DNA of 64,000 nt, taken from JBBIQS01 sp037442205 (GTDB lineage: Bacteria > Myxococcota > Myxococcia > Myxococcales > UBA5297). The notes below the pieces were generated by a model. That model saw nothing but the letters and a program-made list of their open reading frames with translations. It ran no database searches and was not told where the DNA came from. The stretch covers positions 6,270 through 70,269 of the forward strand of contig JBBIQS010000041.1 in NCBI GenBank assembly GCA_037442205.1, given 5' to 3'. Made by a program: the position numbers and the translations under genes. Within the stretch, counting starts at the first letter, position 1. Each line of letters starts with the position of its first letter. Below, in pieces: positions 1 through 8,417 of this stretch.

Positions 1-418
1 AGCCCAGCTTGGGATCGCCGAAGAAGATCAGCGCGTCCTCGCGCTGGGCGCAGTCGGCGGCGGCGCCGGCGGCGGCCGAGGCGTCGAGGGGCAGCCCCTG
101 GCTGCGCGCGGCCTCCAGGTCGCGCCAGTGGAGCAGGAAGTCCTTGTAGAGGATGGGGAGGGCCTTGAAGCGGCGGCTCTCGGCGAAGAGCTGGCCGGCC
201 TCGGCCTCGCCGGGCAGGTCGAGGGTGCCGGCGCCGGCGGCGGGGAACTGGTCGTGGGGGAGGGCCTGCGCCCCGGCGCCCAAAGGGCCGTAGAGATCGA
301 GGAAGCGCCGGCCGACCAGCGTGCGGCGCGCTGCGCAGATCGCCGTCTCGGAGAGCTTGTGCCACTCGCTCTCGGAGAGGGGATTGTCGCTGGGGCGGAG
401 GAAGTCGCTCTGGGGCAT
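1..418 (-). CDS. encA: Encapsulin shell protein, EncA-like (3' end off the window)
   Basis: The visible 139 residues are the N-terminal part of a family 1 encapsulin, the HK97-fold protein that assembles into a proteinaceous nanocompartment around cargo enzymes. The product starts MPQSDFLRPSDNP and contains the blocks LVGRRFLDLYGPLGAGAQ, LPILYKDFLLHWRDLEAARS and EDALIFFGDPKLG, which match my memory of Myxococcus xanthus EncA almost residue for residue. The ATG at 418 follows a GAGG-like ribosome-binding site. The rest of the shell protein and any cargo genes lie beyond the left edge, so cargo type (iron-storage ferritin-like or other) cannot be seen. Family assignment is by recalled similarity, not by a search. 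Confidence 0.88.
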   Translation of the reverse strand, partial: MPQSDFLRPSDNPLSESEWHKLSETAICAARRTLVGRRFLDLYGPLGAGAQALPHDQFPAAGAGTLDLPGEAEAGQLFAESRRFKALPILYKDFLLHWRDLEAARSQGLPLDASAAAGAAADCAQREDALIFFGDPKLG

Positions 419-555
419 GGCTTGGACCTCGCACGTGCGAGAGCCAAGTTGGAGAGCGCTGCCAGGGCTGGCAACCGAGGGTGTTGGGCTTGTGGATCCG
501 AGAGGCTCGGCGCCGGGAGTGGCTTGCTTATGGAACGTGCCGACACCGCTTCGGG

Positions 556-2109
556 CTACGCGAGGTCCGCTGCCGCGGAGAGCCTCGGCAGGTGCCGCAG
601 CACCACTTCCTCCATGGCAGTGATCTCATCGGCAGAAAGCTTGTCGAACTTCGCCCGCTTGGCGTTCGAGAGCCGCCCGCCGTTGTGGACCGCGACGCGG
701 ACGAAGAGGCGCAACAGCTGGTCCGGGATGTCGGCAATCCGGCGCAGCTCCTCCTGCACCTTCTGGAACTCGACGACGAAGTCTAGCTCGTCGCGGAAGT
801 CGGTCTCTATCGTGTCGGCGACCCAGCTGTAGAGTTGCTCGGCGCATCGCGTAAGGTCGGGGAACCTGTAGAGCGGCGAGGTGTCCTCGCCGACCGTCAC
901 GCGGCCATCGTCATCCATCTCGTAGTCCACCAGGTCCATCACCGGCTTCGAGAACGCCTCGAGGCAATCGTCGTACTCGCGCGCCTTCCGGACGATCACT
1001 GCAGAAACGGGGAAGATGAGCCCGGGTGGAGTAAAGCCGCGCCGCGAGAGGACGTGGTGGATGAGCAGGCGATGCATGCGCCCGTTCCCGTCGAGGAACG
1101 GGTGAAGGAACACGAACGAGAACGACAGCACCGCGGCGTGGATGATCGGATCGACGTTGGCCATCGAGAGGCGCGTGGCCGTCTCCAGCCAGGCGAGCAT
1201 CAGCGAACGGAGTTCCTGGGGCCGCGGCGGGAGGTAGTGGACTCTCTGCCGCAGACCGATGCTCTGCCCCACGTAGTTCTGCTCGGTGCGAAATCCGCCC
1301 TCCGCGAAACGAGGATCCACCGTCTCATTCTGGATTCGGACGAGCTCCTGCTCGGTCAGCTCGGAGATCTTCTCGGCCGTGCGGAGCAGGGACATGTACC
1401 GCTCGGTCCTTCTGCGGTCGGGACGCTCGTTCTCGATCTCGAATGACGTTCTCGTCTCCTTCGTGTAGAGGTAGCTGACCGCCCGGCGGATCGCTTCCTC
1501 GGGGTAATTTAAGACCAACTGCGAGATGGCGGTCGCCAACTGGCCGTTTTGCCGATCGTTCAAGGCCTTGGTTCGACGGACCAGAGGGCAAAAGCCTCGA
1601 ACTCCCAGCAAGTTGTCGTGCAACCTCTGTCGCCTGACCCTTTCGGTGGTGTCGACCGTCACGTAGTCGCTGGGGTCGAGGAGCGGCTGGTAGTTTCCGG
1701 TGGCCACATCGGGCAGGGGCAGCTTCCGGCCGGTCAGCCACTCGTAGAAGAACCAGAGCCGGCGGGCGAACACGCCGGTGGGGGTCGCGCTCACGTGCCG
1801 GGCCAACTCTGGCTCGATCTCGGGTCCGGCCGCGCCGAAGTAGGCCGCGAGCACCTCGAGGTTCACGCCCTCATGCTTGATCGCGAACTCGAGATGAGCG
1901 GCGTCGCTCTCCCCCGGGTCGTGCTGCGCAGCGGGGTAGATCCGTCGCTCCTGGCCGTCCTCGCGAATGACCTGCGTGGCGCCTCGCGCGATGAACGAGA
2001 GCCGGGCTGGCGGAAGGACGCTCAGGTGCCGGTTTCCGATGAGCCGAGCGTACCCGATGGGCTGTGTGCCTGGCGGGATGGCAAGTTGGTAGGGTCTCAT
2101 CCTGGTCAC
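556..2109 (-). CDS. Fic-domain AMPylator-type enzyme, class II
   Basis: A 517-aa protein with the Fic core motif HPFLDGNGRMHR at residues 336-347; the His is the catalytic base and the DGNGR loop binds nucleotide phosphates. About 110 residues earlier, SFEIEN (222-227) fits the [S/T]xxxE[G/N] inhibitory helix that holds class II Fic enzymes inactive, so no separate antitoxin is required. The C-terminal 120 residues look like a winged-helix region. Such proteins transfer AMP (or another nucleotide) onto target proteins; the target here is unknown. The start is GTG 2109 or the in-frame ATG at 2100; neither has a strong ribosome-binding site. At 517 aa it is longer than the usual ~370-aa class II Fic protein because of an N-terminal extension. 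Confidence 0.85.
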   Translation of the reverse strand: MTRMRPYQLAIPPGTQPIGYARLIGNRHLSVLPPARLSFIARGATQVIREDGQERRIYPAAQHDPGESDAAHLEFAIKHEGVNLEVLAAYFGAAGPEIEPELARHVSATPTGVFARRLWFFYEWLTGRKLPLPDVATGNYQPLLDPSDYVTVDTTERVRRQRLHDNLLGVRGFCPLVRRTKALNDRQNGQLATAISQLVLNYPEEAIRRAVSYLYTKETRTSFEIENERPDRRRTERYMSLLRTAEKISELTEQELVRIQNETVDPRFAEGGFRTEQNYVGQSIGLRQRVHYLPPRPQELRSLMLAWLETATRLSMANVDPIIHAAVLSFSFVFLHPFLDGNGRMHRLLIHHVLSRRGFTPPGLIFPVSAVIVRKAREYDDCLEAFSKPVMDLVDYEMDDDGRVTVGEDTSPLYRFPDLTRCAEQLYSWVADTIETDFRDELDFVVEFQKVQEELRRIADIPDQLLRLFVRVAVHNGGRLSNAKRAKFDKLSADEITAMEEVVLRHLPRLSAAADLA

Positions 2110-2304
2110 GTTACCAGAGCGGCAAAAATGTTAGAAATGGCCTCGTAGGCCAACACTGCCGTTACATGCTCGGGCCTAGAAACGCCGTTTCCTTGCTCCA
2201 ATCTCGTTATCTTCTGCGCACTTGACGTAGAACTCGGCGCTGTATGACATAGACATGTTATAGTGCGGTTGCGTAATGCAACCTGTTCGGTTATGTTATG
2301 GTGC
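2110..2304. other. AT-richer divergent intergenic region
   Basis: About 195 bp between the Fic gene and the ribbon-helix-helix gene are clearly richer in A and T than their surroundings, as expected of a divergent promoter region. It holds a near palindrome TTGCGTAATGCAA at 2269-2281, 24 bp before the ribbon-helix-helix start codon, a plausible operator. No open frame in it is convincing. Confidence 0.35.
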
Positions 2305-2763
2305 ATGAGGCCGATTACCCCCATCACCTTCCGCCTGCCGACAGATCTGAAGGTCTTGGTCGACCAAGCAGCATCCGCTCGGCGTCTCTCGCTCAACGCC
2401 TTTGCCGAGGTGGCGCTCCGGAACGAAGCCTCGGCCGCCTGTCAGACATGCGGGCAACCGGCCAGGCATATTCCTCGGGGGGCGACCTCCGAGTTCGCGG
2501 ACTTCATCAAGGCCCAGCGAGGCGCTTCCGTGTACGTACGCCTCGAGCGGCGCGGCACGCCGGTGGTCTTCAAGGGGAGGCTGCCGCGGATCTACGGCCG
2601 CCACCTCCACCTAGACGCTGAGTCATCGACCCACAGCCAGGGGGAGCAGCGCATCCTTCTCGACGAGATCATCGATTGGGAACCTGCCCAATCGGGAACG
2701 AGCACCGAGGACTGGGGTCGCGCGCATCCAGGGCTTGAAGTGGATCCGTGGGGCTTGAAGTAG
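2305..2763 (+). CDS. Ribbon-helix-helix DNA-binding protein with C-terminal extension
   Basis: A 152-aa protein. Residues 4-40 (ITFRLPTDLKVLVDQAA followed by SLNAFAEVALR) have the strand-helix-helix pattern of Arc/CopG-type DNA-binding proteins. A CxxC pair (CQTCG) follows. The C-terminal ~90 residues are unrecognised and mostly polar. The ATG at 2305 is chosen because the ribbon strand begins a few residues later; an earlier GTG-type start would add 14 unlikely residues. It is divergent from the Fic gene and may autoregulate through the palindrome just upstream. Small RHH proteins often act as antitoxins, but no toxin gene is adjacent on this strand. Confidence 0.6.
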   Translation: MRPITPITFRLPTDLKVLVDQAASARRLSLNAFAEVALRNEASAACQTCGQPARHIPRGATSEFADFIKAQRGASVYVRLERRGTPVVFKGRLPRIYGRHLHLDAESSTHSQGEQRILLDEIIDWEPAQSGTSTEDWGRAHPGLEVDPWGLK

Positions 2764-2844
2764 GCGCTTCAAGAGCCGTTTCAGGCTGTTTGCCCGACTT
2801 GGGCCTCGGCGGGCCAGCGGCCTCCAGGCGAAGGGAGGCTCCCG

Positions 2845-3567
2845 CTACTGCCCCTGCTCGAGCGGCGGGGTGGTGCTGACCAGCTTGCCGCTCTTGAGGG
2901 TGGCGGTGCGCTTGCCGGTGGGCCAGGTCCAGGTCTCGACCCGCTCGCCGCCGACCTGCTCCACCCGGATGCGCTCGGGGTGACCCCAGGCCATCTGCAC
3001 TGCCTCGGCGTCCATGCCCGCCATCAGCTTCTTGGCGCGGATCGCCGCCGCCACCTCCGGCGGGTAGTTCTTGAGCAGCACCGTCGGGTCGTCCTTGGAG
3101 AAGCTCTGGTCGAAGGCCGCCAGCAGCTCCTCGCGGCTCTTGATCCCCTGGCGCAGCACCGCCACGTACGGCCGGCCGTGCTTCTCGCCCACCAGCGACA
3201 GGTAGATCCACGGGTACTCGCGCGGGGTGAACAGCCCGCGGCGGCTGACGGTCAGCCCGGTGGGGAACTCGATCTTGTCCACGTAGACCCGCGTCCCCAG
3301 CTCCAGGAAGCCCACCGGCTCCCCGGGGAGGATCGGCTGGCCGGAGGTGTTGTCGAGCAGCTCGATCGAGTCGGGCGGGTTGGCGTTCACCAGCAGCTTG
3401 GTCTGATCGCTCCAGAACGGCATCACCGCGTTGCTCTGCCGCAGGTAGACCACCTGCCCTTGCAGCGCGCGGCTGACGTCCTGCCGATCCTTCTCGGGGA
3501 GGATGTTGGCGGTGGCGCAGCCGGTGAGCAGCAACAGCCCCAGGGCCCAGCGAGGTGAGAGTTTCAT
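2845..3567 (-). CDS. Predicted outer-membrane lipoprotein
   Basis: A 240-aa product begins MKLSPRWALGLLLLTGCATA, a type II signal peptide with lipobox LTGC, so the mature protein should be lipid-anchored at Cys16. The mature part has no family I recognise; the second half contains a helical segment (PPEVAAAIRAKKLMAGM) and a short domain ending in a Trp-rich strand (VETWTWPTGKRTATLKSGK) reminiscent of BamE/SmpA-like folds, where helix is followed by strands. This is only a resemblance. It diverges from the P1 peptidase gene, with about 95 bp between the start codons. Confidence 0.7.
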   Translation of the reverse strand: MKLSPRWALGLLLLTGCATANILPEKDRQDVSRALQGQVVYLRQSNAVMPFWSDQTKLLVNANPPDSIELLDNTSGQPILPGEPVGFLELGTRVYVDKIEFPTGLTVSRRGLFTPREYPWIYLSLVGEKHGRPYVAVLRQGIKSREELLAAFDQSFSKDDPTVLLKNYPPEVAAAIRAKKLMAGMDAEAVQMAWGHPERIRVEQVGGERVETWTWPTGKRTATLKSGKLVSTTPPLEQGQ

Positions 3568-3663
3568 GGTCCGGCTCCTATCAGGGCGGCGGCGCGGCAG
3601 GCAAGTGGAGAACGGGCGAATTTCCCCCCAGCTCGGCCGCTTGGCGCTATCGTCCAAGCCCTC

Positions 3664-5049
3664 ATGAGCGAGCCGCCCGTCCCTCCCAAGCCTCCTCAGA
3701 TGCCGCGGGTGCGCGCCCGCGATCTGGGGATCAGCATCGGGCGCTACAAGCCCGGCCGCTACAACGCCATCACCGACGTGGCCGGAGTGATGGTGGGCCA
3801 CTCGACCGTCATCCGCGGCGCCGGAGCGCTCAAGGTCGGCAAGGGCCCGGTGCGCACCGGGGTCACCGCCATCCTGCCCAACAAGAGCAACATCTTCGAC
3901 CAGCGGGTGGTGGGCGGCGGCTTCGTCCTCAACGGCGCCGGCGAGGTGAGCGGGCTGACCCAGGTCATGGAGTGGGGGCTGATCGAGACCCCGATCTTCC
4001 TCACCAACACCTTGTCGGTGGGCTCGGTGAGCGATGGCGCGGTCAAGTACATGGTCGAGCGCTACCCGGGGATCGGGGACGAGCACGACGTGATCATCCC
4101 GCTGGTGGGCGAGTGCGACGACAGCTGGCTCAACGACATCGCCGGCCGGCACGTGCGGGAGAGCCACGTCTACGAGGCGATCCAGACCGCCAGCGACGGC
4201 CCGGTGGCCGAGGGCAACGTCGGCGGCGGCACCGGGATGATCTGCTGCGACTTCAAGGGCGGCATCGGCACCTCCAGCCGCAAGCTGCCCGAGGCCCACG
4301 GCGGCTACACCATCGGCGTGTTGGTGATGAGCAACTTCGGCAAGATGCACAACCTGCGGGTCGGCGGCCTGCCGGTGGGGGAGATGATCGAGGAGCGCTA
4401 CCGCCAGTTCTCGCGGCGGGTGAACAGCTACGGGTCGATCATCGCGGTGGTGGCCACCGACGCCCCCTTGCTGACCCACCAGCTCAACCGCCTGGCCAAG
4501 CGCGCCGCCCTGGGGATCGGCAGGGTGGGCAGCTACGCCGCCCACGGCTCGGGCGAGATCGTGCTGGCCTTCTCCACCAGCAACACCCTCCCGCGCCGCT
4601 CGGGGAAGATGGTCTACCGCCTCAAGATCCTGATGGACACGCGGATGGACCCGCTCTACGAGGCGGTGATCGAGGCCACCGAGGAGGCGATCCTCAACGC
4701 GCTGTGCATGGCCCGGGACATGGACGGGGTCAACGGAAACTTCTGCCCGGCGCTGCCGATCGACGACGTCAGGGAGCTGGTGGCGCGCTTCAAGTCGGCG
4801 CTGCCCCGCGGCCGCGACGCCAACCGCGCCGGCGCCAAGAATGCCGACAAGGCCAAGGCCCCGGAGGTGAAGGTGGCGGCGGCCCGCCCGACCTACGTCC
4901 GCGGGGCTGAGGGAATGGCCAGCCCGGGCAAGCTCGAGGAGCTCAAGCCGGGCGAGGCCCGCGGCGCCCAGAGCCAGCCGGCCCCGGCTCCGCCTTCGCC
5001 GGGCAGGTCCGAGGCCGCTCCCGGAGGCGGCGAGCAGAAGAAGCCTTGA
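3664..5049 (+). CDS. P1 (DmpA/S58) family peptidase
   Basis: A 461-aa member of the P1/DmpA family of N-terminal-nucleophile peptidases (L-aminopeptidase/D-esterase type), which self-cleave to expose a catalytic Ser or Thr. Family hallmarks include the N-terminal GRYNAITDVAGVMVGH block, EGNVGGGTGMICCDFKGGIGTSSRK near residues 180-207 (seen as two adjoining conserved stretches) and VATDAPLLTHQLNRLAKRA. The GGIGTSSR segment is where the family autoprocesses. The last ~90 residues (rich in Lys, Ala, Pro) are a low-complexity tail beyond the usual ~350-370-aa core. The ATG at 3664 lies at a natural N-terminus. No signal peptide, so probably cytoplasmic. Confidence 0.87.
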   Translation: MSEPPVPPKPPQMPRVRARDLGISIGRYKPGRYNAITDVAGVMVGHSTVIRGAGALKVGKGPVRTGVTAILPNKSNIFDQRVVGGGFVLNGAGEVSGLTQVMEWGLIETPIFLTNTLSVGSVSDGAVKYMVERYPGIGDEHDVIIPLVGECDDSWLNDIAGRHVRESHVYEAIQTASDGPVAEGNVGGGTGMICCDFKGGIGTSSRKLPEAHGGYTIGVLVMSNFGKMHNLRVGGLPVGEMIEERYRQFSRRVNSYGSIIAVVATDAPLLTHQLNRLAKRAALGIGRVGSYAAHGSGEIVLAFSTSNTLPRRSGKMVYRLKILMDTRMDPLYEAVIEATEEAILNALCMARDMDGVNGNFCPALPIDDVRELVARFKSALPRGRDANRAGAKNADKAKAPEVKVAAARPTYVRGAEGMASPGKLEELKPGEARGAQSQPAPAPPSPGRSEAAPGGGEQKKP

Positions 5050-5150
5050 CAAGCAGGCCTCTTCCAAGAGATGAGGCCCACCCACATCCCGCCAAGTCGG
5101 GGCCGAACAAATCAGATGCGGCACAGGACGCCGCGAGAAAGGCAGCAGCG

Positions 5151-5258
5151 ATGGCCCGCAGCAAGAGCAAGCACATCCGCCTCAAGAACCGCCGCCAGTC
5201 CCAGTTCAAGAAGCGCATGGAGCGCCGCAAGGAGCGCAAGGCGGCCTCGAAGAAGTAG
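5151..5258 (+). CDS. Very basic small protein, 35 aa
   Basis: The product starts MARSKSKHIRLKNRRQ and is about half Lys/Arg, predicted to be one helix. The ATG at 5151 is preceded by AAAGG; the frame stays open upstream to 5046 but that extension does not look like the rest. It resembles the small basic ribosome-associated-like proteins seen in myxobacteria, which I recall only vaguely. Its role is unknown; nucleic-acid binding is the natural guess from composition. Confidence 0.55.
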   Translation: MARSKSKHIRLKNRRQSQFKKRMERRKERKAASKK

Positions 5259-5330
5259 CGACGCTTCGGCAGGGCATCCGCTCTGCCGGCTCGCTGGCCG
5301 ACAGGCCACCCGATTCATCGAAGTTCGGCA

Positions 5331-5370
5331 AGCCCGGTCGGCGCGCCTGGCAGCAGGCGCGCACCGGGCT
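5331..5370. terminator. Strong hairpin in the 5259-5494 spacer
   Basis: AGCCCGGT pairs with ACCGGGCT and, inside it, GCGCGCCTG pairs with CAGGCGCGC around a GCAG tetraloop. There is no T-run after it, so it is a GC-rich hairpin that may end transcription of the small basic gene or act as a repeat. The rest of this 236-bp spacer shows nothing else. Confidence 0.45.
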
Positions 5371-5494
5371 CGCTTCGTCTTGCCCGCGCGCTGGGCGGGC
5401 ACCTGAGGCGAAGCGCCACGCCCTTGCCCGCTGGCGCAAGGCAGCTCTGGAGGCGGTTGCCCCACCTGCCCGGTGCCGGTATCCTCCCGAACCC

Positions 5495-6205
5495 ATGAGA
5501 CTTTCCCTCGCCCTCCTCGTTGCGCTGTCGCTGTCGCTGGCCGCCTGCAAGAAGGCCGGTCCCTCGCCCGAGTACGCCCAGGCCCGCGACAAGTGGAGCG
5601 CACTGGTCAAGGCAAGCGCCTTCTCTGCCGCCGAGGAACCGGGCGCCGACGAGGTGCTCGCGCTGCTCGCCCGGGTGCCGGCCGACAGCAGCGACGCCCC
5701 GTTCGCCGCCGAGCTGAAGACGGAGATCGACAAGGGCCGCAAGGAGGCCGCCGATCGCCGCGCCGATGCCACCAAGGAGCAGGAGGCGATGGAGAAGGCT
5801 CGCCAGGCGGCCCTGGCGGCGATGGCCAGCTCCCCAGTGGTCCCGGCTGCCTCGGCGGACAGCGCGCCCTCTGCGGCCCCCGCCGCGGACGCCCAGGCCG
5901 CGCCCGATGCCGGCGAGAAGGACGACGGCCAGCCGAAGCGCGGCATGGACGCCTCGACCTTCAAGAGCAAGTTCGCCCGCTGCTTCGAGTACAAGAACGA
6001 CGCCATGGTCGGCGGGACCGGTGGCGGGCAGGTCTGGGGGCTCAAGGACCTGTCCATCTGCCGCCAGCTCCATTCCAACTTCACCGCCAACTCGGTGTTG
6101 CTCTGGGATGGGAAGGTCGACATCCGGTCCACCGCCGAGCTGGCGCCGAAGAAGTACAAGCTGGTCGACGGCAAGCTGGTTCCCGAGGAAGAGGCGACCA
6201 AGTAG
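5495..6205 (+). CDS. Predicted lipoprotein, unknown function
   Basis: 236 aa. The N-terminus MRLSLALLVALSLSLAACKK is a type II signal peptide with lipobox LAAC. A charged helical stretch (residues ~75-110, EIDKGRKEAADRR and following) looks coiled-coil-forming, then an Ala/Pro-rich linker, then a ~90-aa globular C-terminus with two Cys (RCFEYKN and SICRQL). No family recognised. It stands upstream of psd with a 40-bp gap and may share its transcript. Confidence 0.7.
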   Translation: MRLSLALLVALSLSLAACKKAGPSPEYAQARDKWSALVKASAFSAAEEPGADEVLALLARVPADSSDAPFAAELKTEIDKGRKEAADRRADATKEQEAMEKARQAALAAMASSPVVPAASADSAPSAAPAADAQAAPDAGEKDDGQPKRGMDASTFKSKFARCFEYKNDAMVGGTGGGQVWGLKDLSICRQLHSNFTANSVLLWDGKVDIRSTAELAPKKYKLVDGKLVPEEEATK

Positions 6206-6245
6206 CCGTCCTTCCTCGACCCCTCATCGCCCGTCCAAGATCGCC

Positions 6246-7085
6246 GTGAACGACAAAGCCATCCTCACTCTGCTCAAGCTGCTCCCCAAGGCGGCCCTCA
6301 GCCGCGCTGTCGGCGCCGCCACCCGCGCCCCCGTGCCGGCGCCCCTCCACCAGGCGGCCGCCCGCGCCTTCGCCAAGAGCTACGGCATCGACGTCAACGA
6401 GGCCGAGCTGCCGCTTACGGGCTACCCGACCTTCGGCGACTTCTTCACCCGCAAGCTCAAGCCGGGGCTGCGCCCCATCGCTGAGGGCGACCAGGTGGTC
6501 GTCTCGCCGGTCGATGCCCGGGTGGCCGCCTTCGGCCAGTCCGCCGAGGGCCGGCTGGTGCAGGCCAAGGGGCGCGACTACACCCTGGCCGCGCTGCTCG
6601 ACGATCCGATCGACGGCCGGGCCTTCGAGGGCGGCGCCTACGTGACCCTGTACCTGGCGCCCCGCGACTACCACCGCATCCACGCACCGCTGGACGGCGA
6701 GATCCAGGGCTACAGCTACATCCCGGGCGTGCTCTTCCCGGTGAACGCCCCGTCGGTGCGGACGGTGCCCAACCTGTTCTGCGTCAACGAGCGGCTGGTG
6801 ACCTTCCTGGCGACCAAGCTGGGCCGGGTGGCGGTAATCAAGGTCGGCGCCACCTGCGTCGGAAAGATCCGCGCCGCCTACGACGACGTGGTCACCAACA
6901 GCGGCCGCCAGGCCGAGCGGCGCGCCTATCCGATCTCGATCCCGGTCAAGAAGGGCGCCGAGCTGGGCGTGTTCGAGATGGGCTCGACGGTGATCCTGCT
7001 CTTCGAGAAGGGCAAGGTGACGCTGTCGAGCGCGCTGGCCGAGGGGCACAAGGTGCGGATGGGCGAAGCCATCGCGCAGGGCTGA
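6246..7085 (+). CDS. psd: Phosphatidylserine decarboxylase proenzyme
   Basis: 279 aa, the usual length for bacterial PSD. It converts phosphatidylserine to phosphatidylethanolamine at the inner membrane using a pyruvoyl group made by self-cleavage. The cleavage motif appears as FEMGSTVILLF (Gly-Ser bond; family LGST), here with Met in place of Leu. The Asp of VSPVDARVAAFG and the His of YHRIHAPLDG form the rest of the maturation triad. N-terminal YPTFGDFFTRKLKPGLRP is also typical. The GTG at 6246 is chosen because the frame continues upstream only into the preceding lipoprotein gene. No phosphatidylserine synthase gene is nearby. Confidence 0.92.
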   Translation: MNDKAILTLLKLLPKAALSRAVGAATRAPVPAPLHQAAARAFAKSYGIDVNEAELPLTGYPTFGDFFTRKLKPGLRPIAEGDQVVVSPVDARVAAFGQSAEGRLVQAKGRDYTLAALLDDPIDGRAFEGGAYVTLYLAPRDYHRIHAPLDGEIQGYSYIPGVLFPVNAPSVRTVPNLFCVNERLVTFLATKLGRVAVIKVGATCVGKIRAAYDDVVTNSGRQAERRAYPISIPVKKGAELGVFEMGSTVILLFEKGKVTLSSALAEGHKVRMGEAIAQG

Positions 7086-7103
7086 GAAGCCGGAGAGTTC
7101 CAA

Positions 7104-8393
7104 GTGGCCGAGAAGATCACCGCCGTCAAAGGGATGAACGACCTGCTGCCCGAGGAGATGGGGCGCTGGCACCACATCGAGTCCCTGGCCCGCAAGACGC
7201 TGGACGCCTACGGCTTCGGCGAGGTGCGCACCCCGGTCCTCGAGAAGACCGCGCTCTTCGTGCGCGGGGTCGGCGAGGAGACCGACATCGTCGGCAAGGA
7301 GATGTACACCTTCGAGGACAAGGGCGGAGAGTCCAAGAGCGGGACCATGGTCTCGCTGCGTCCCGAGGGGACCGCGCCGGCGGTGCGGGCGGCGATCGAG
7401 CACAACGTCTTCGGCCAGGATCCGCTGACCCGCTGGTACTACCTGGGGCCGATGTTCCGCCGCGAGCGCCAGCAGAAGGGGCGCTACCGGCAGTTCTACC
7501 AGGTGGGCGCGGAGATCTACGGCGCCTCCTCGCCGCACGCCGACGCCGAGATCCTCGACGCCGCCAACACCTTCCTCTCCGGGCTCGAGCTGGGCGAGCT
7601 GACGCTGGAGATCAACTCGCTGGGCGACGAGGCCTGTCGGCCCAACTACGTGACCGCGCTGGTCGGCTATCTCAAGGGCCAGGCCGACAAGCTGTGCCCC
7701 GAGTGCCAGCGGCGGCTGGAGACCAATCCGCTGCGGGTGCTGGACTGCAAGAACGAGGGCTGCAAGCTGGTCACCGCCGCCAGCCCGACCGTGGATCAGT
7801 TCTGGTGCCAGGGCTGCCAGGAGCACTTCAAGACGCTGCTCGGGCTGCTCGACGGCCTCAAGGTGCACTACCAGGTCAACCCGCGCATCGTCCGCGGGCT
7901 GGACTACTACACCCGCACCGTCTTCGAGTTCGTCTCCCGCAACCAGGGTGAGAACGGGCTGGGCAGTCAGAACACCGTCTGCGCCGGCGGGCGCTACGAC
8001 AAGCTGGTGAAGAATCTCGGCGGGCCGGAAGTCCCAGCAGTCGGCTGGGCGGCCGGGGTCGATCGGCTGTCGCTGCTGCTGGCTTCCAGCGGCCGGACCT
8101 TCGCCAAGGCGCCGGCGTTGTTCTTGGCGGCCATCGGTGAGCCGGCGCGTGGGAAGGCGCTGCTGCTGGCGGCCGAGCTGCGGCGCCGGGGAGTGGCGGT
8201 GGATCAGGACCTGCGCGGCGGCGGCCTCAAGGGGCAGATGCGCCGAGCGGACAAGGTGAAGGCTCAGTACGCGATGGTTCTGGGCGATTCCGAGCTGGCC
8301 AGCGGCAAGGGCAAGCTCAAGAAGATGGACACCGGCGAGGAGCGCGAAGTCGAGCTCTCCAAGCTGGTCGATGAGCTGACCAAGGCGTCCTGA
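7104..8393 (+). CDS. hisS: Histidyl-tRNA synthetase
   Basis: 429 aa, normal length for class II HisRS. It charges tRNA-His with histidine. The start GTG 7104 lies 18 bp after psd with a GGAGAG-type ribosome-binding site. Motifs visible: GMNDLLPEE at the N-terminus, RPEGTAPAVRA, motif 2 GPMFRRERQQKGRYRQFYQ, and the HisA motif VRGLDYYTRTVFEF, then a C-terminal anticodon-binding domain. A Cys cluster CPECQRR and CKNEGCK with CQGCQ sits in the insertion domain, plausibly zinc-binding. Co-oriented with psd and the thioredoxin gene. Confidence 0.95.
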   Translation: MAEKITAVKGMNDLLPEEMGRWHHIESLARKTLDAYGFGEVRTPVLEKTALFVRGVGEETDIVGKEMYTFEDKGGESKSGTMVSLRPEGTAPAVRAAIEHNVFGQDPLTRWYYLGPMFRRERQQKGRYRQFYQVGAEIYGASSPHADAEILDAANTFLSGLELGELTLEINSLGDEACRPNYVTALVGYLKGQADKLCPECQRRLETNPLRVLDCKNEGCKLVTAASPTVDQFWCQGCQEHFKTLLGLLDGLKVHYQVNPRIVRGLDYYTRTVFEFVSRNQGENGLGSQNTVCAGGRYDKLVKNLGGPEVPAVGWAAGVDRLSLLLASSGRTFAKAPALFLAAIGEPARGKALLLAAELRRRGVAVDQDLRGGGLKGQMRRADKVKAQYAMVLGDSELASGKGKLKKMDTGEEREVELSKLVDELTKAS

Positions 8394-8417
8394 CCTCCGA
8401 CGCCGCCTGAGGTGAAC

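Noticed and set aside
2106..2396. 96-codon minus-strand frame ending KITRLEQGNGVSRPEHVTAV-like, reminiscent of an XRE helix-turn-helix
   Set aside because: It overlaps the divergent promoter region and the RHH gene, has no ribosome-binding site, and its first 50 codons look random. It could be a decayed regulator but cannot be supported.
2845..5124. 759-codon minus frame covering the P1 peptidase gene
   Set aside because: Only its last 240 codons are a real gene (lipoprotein); the rest is the His/Gly/Ala-rich antisense shadow of the peptidase gene.
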